This document shows, piece after piece, positions 6,149 to 6,479 of a stretch of DNA of 6,479 nucleotides. Position numbers and translations under genes: made by a program. How positions within the stretch are numbered: position 1 is the first letter of the stretch; every line of letters starts with the position of its first letter. The notes beneath the pieces are model-generated. The model saw only the letters and a list, made by a program, of their open reading frames with translations, was not told the origin of the DNA and ran no database searches. Source of the stretch: Clostridium sp. UBA6640 (GTDB lineage: Bacteria; Bacillota; Clostridia; Clostridiales; Clostridiaceae); NCBI RefSeq assembly GCF_002455975.1, contig NZ_DKLM01000028.1, forward strand, positions 13,842-20,320, read 5' to 3'.

Positions 6149-6436
6149 CTACTCTGCTATTTCATCAACTACAGGCTCTTCATTCTTAACTTTTTCATAC
6201 TCATCAAGAATAGCCTTTTGTATTTTTTCTCTAGTTTCTGTATTAATTGGGTGTGCTATATCCTTAAATTCACCATCTGGTGTTCTTCTACTAGGCATAG
6301 CAATAAAATGACCATTTTGGCCCTCTATAACTTTTATATCATGAACAACAAATTCATTATCTAGAGTTATAGAAACTATAGCTTTCATTTTACCCTCTGT
6401 AGCGATTTTTCTAATTCTAACATCTGTAATTTGCAT
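6149..6436 (-). CDS. spoVG: SpoVG, septation and sporulation regulator (RNA/DNA-binding)
   Basis: Small conserved Firmicute protein of 95 residues that, in studied species, binds nucleic acids and affects sporulation, asymmetric septation and many surface or virulence genes. The sequence from MQITDVRIRK through EGKMKAIVSITLD, VVHDIKVIEGQNG and AMPSRRTPDGEFKDIAHPIN is diagnostic for the family; the C-terminus is acidic. ATG at 6436 follows GGAGGTG with a 6-base spacing. A TTG at 6451 in frame would add five residues but would place the start inside the ribosome site, so I reject it. It is followed by two terminators and by the separate promoter of glmU, an order shared with Bacillus. Confidence 0.97.
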   Translation of the reverse strand: MQITDVRIRKIATEGKMKAIVSITLDNEFVVHDIKVIEGQNGHFIAMPSRRTPDGEFKDIAHPINTETREKIQKAILDEYEKVKNEEPVVDEIAE

Positions 6437-6469
6437 GAACTCCACCTCCAAGATGTGCTATAGGTCTTA

Positions 6470-6478
6470 TTATTCTCC
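6470..6478 (-). promoter_or_regulatory. Possible sigma-H -10 element for spoVG
   Basis: At the window edge the minus strand reads GGAGAATAA (6478-6470), which fits the sigma-H -10 pattern RnnGAATww. The start site would be near 6464 and the leader about 28 bases. spoVG of B. subtilis is a classic sigma-H gene. The -35 half lies outside the window, so this is only a hint. Confidence 0.25.
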
Positions 6479-6479
6479 T

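Noticed and set aside
5942..6311. Plus-strand reading frames across the glmU promoter, the spoVG terminators and spoVG.
   Set aside because: They run through palindromic terminators and antisense to spoVG; no sign of translation.

Overview
The window looks like a piece of a Clostridium-type chromosome (low-GC, spore-forming Firmicute). The sequence is very AT-rich, the ribosome binding sites are strong AGGAGG-like motifs, and the block spoVG, glmU, prs is an order known from Bacillus and Clostridium. No species can be named from the sequence alone. Every gene I can support lies on the minus strand, so the biological reading order runs from high to low coordinates.

Reading in that order: spoVG (6436-6149) encodes a small sporulation and RNA/DNA-binding regulator and ends in two back-to-back palindromic terminators (6146-6093). 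A good sigma-A promoter (6060-6032) then drives glmU (5961-4591, UDP-GlcNAc synthesis) and prs (4567-3611, PRPP synthesis), 23 bases apart and closed by a GC-rich hairpin terminator (3604-3567). About 300 AT-rich bases with candidate regulatory repeats follow. Next comes a two-component pair, an OmpR-family response regulator (3266-2580) and a membrane sensor histidine kinase (2580-1159), translationally coupled. A 196-bp element with inverted-repeat ends (956-1151) fills almost the whole gap to the last gene. That gene (937 to beyond position 1) is a membrane-anchored HtrA/DegP-like protein that begins with GTG and is cut by the window edge in its probable PDZ domain.

The first three genes are housekeeping: envelope precursor (GlmU), nucleotide precursor (Prs) and developmental control (SpoVG). 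The two-component pair plus HtrA-like protein resembles in composition the CssRS/HtrA secretion-stress module of Bacillus subtilis. The striking difference is that the HtrA-like protein has lost two of its three catalytic residues: the His position is Arg and the nucleophile Ser is Thr. It therefore looks like a pseudoprotease, perhaps a chaperone, ligand-binding protein or sensor partner controlled by the adjacent kinase. This, and the inverted-repeat element wedged between kinase and pseudoprotease, are the most unusual items here; the rest is ordinary core genome.
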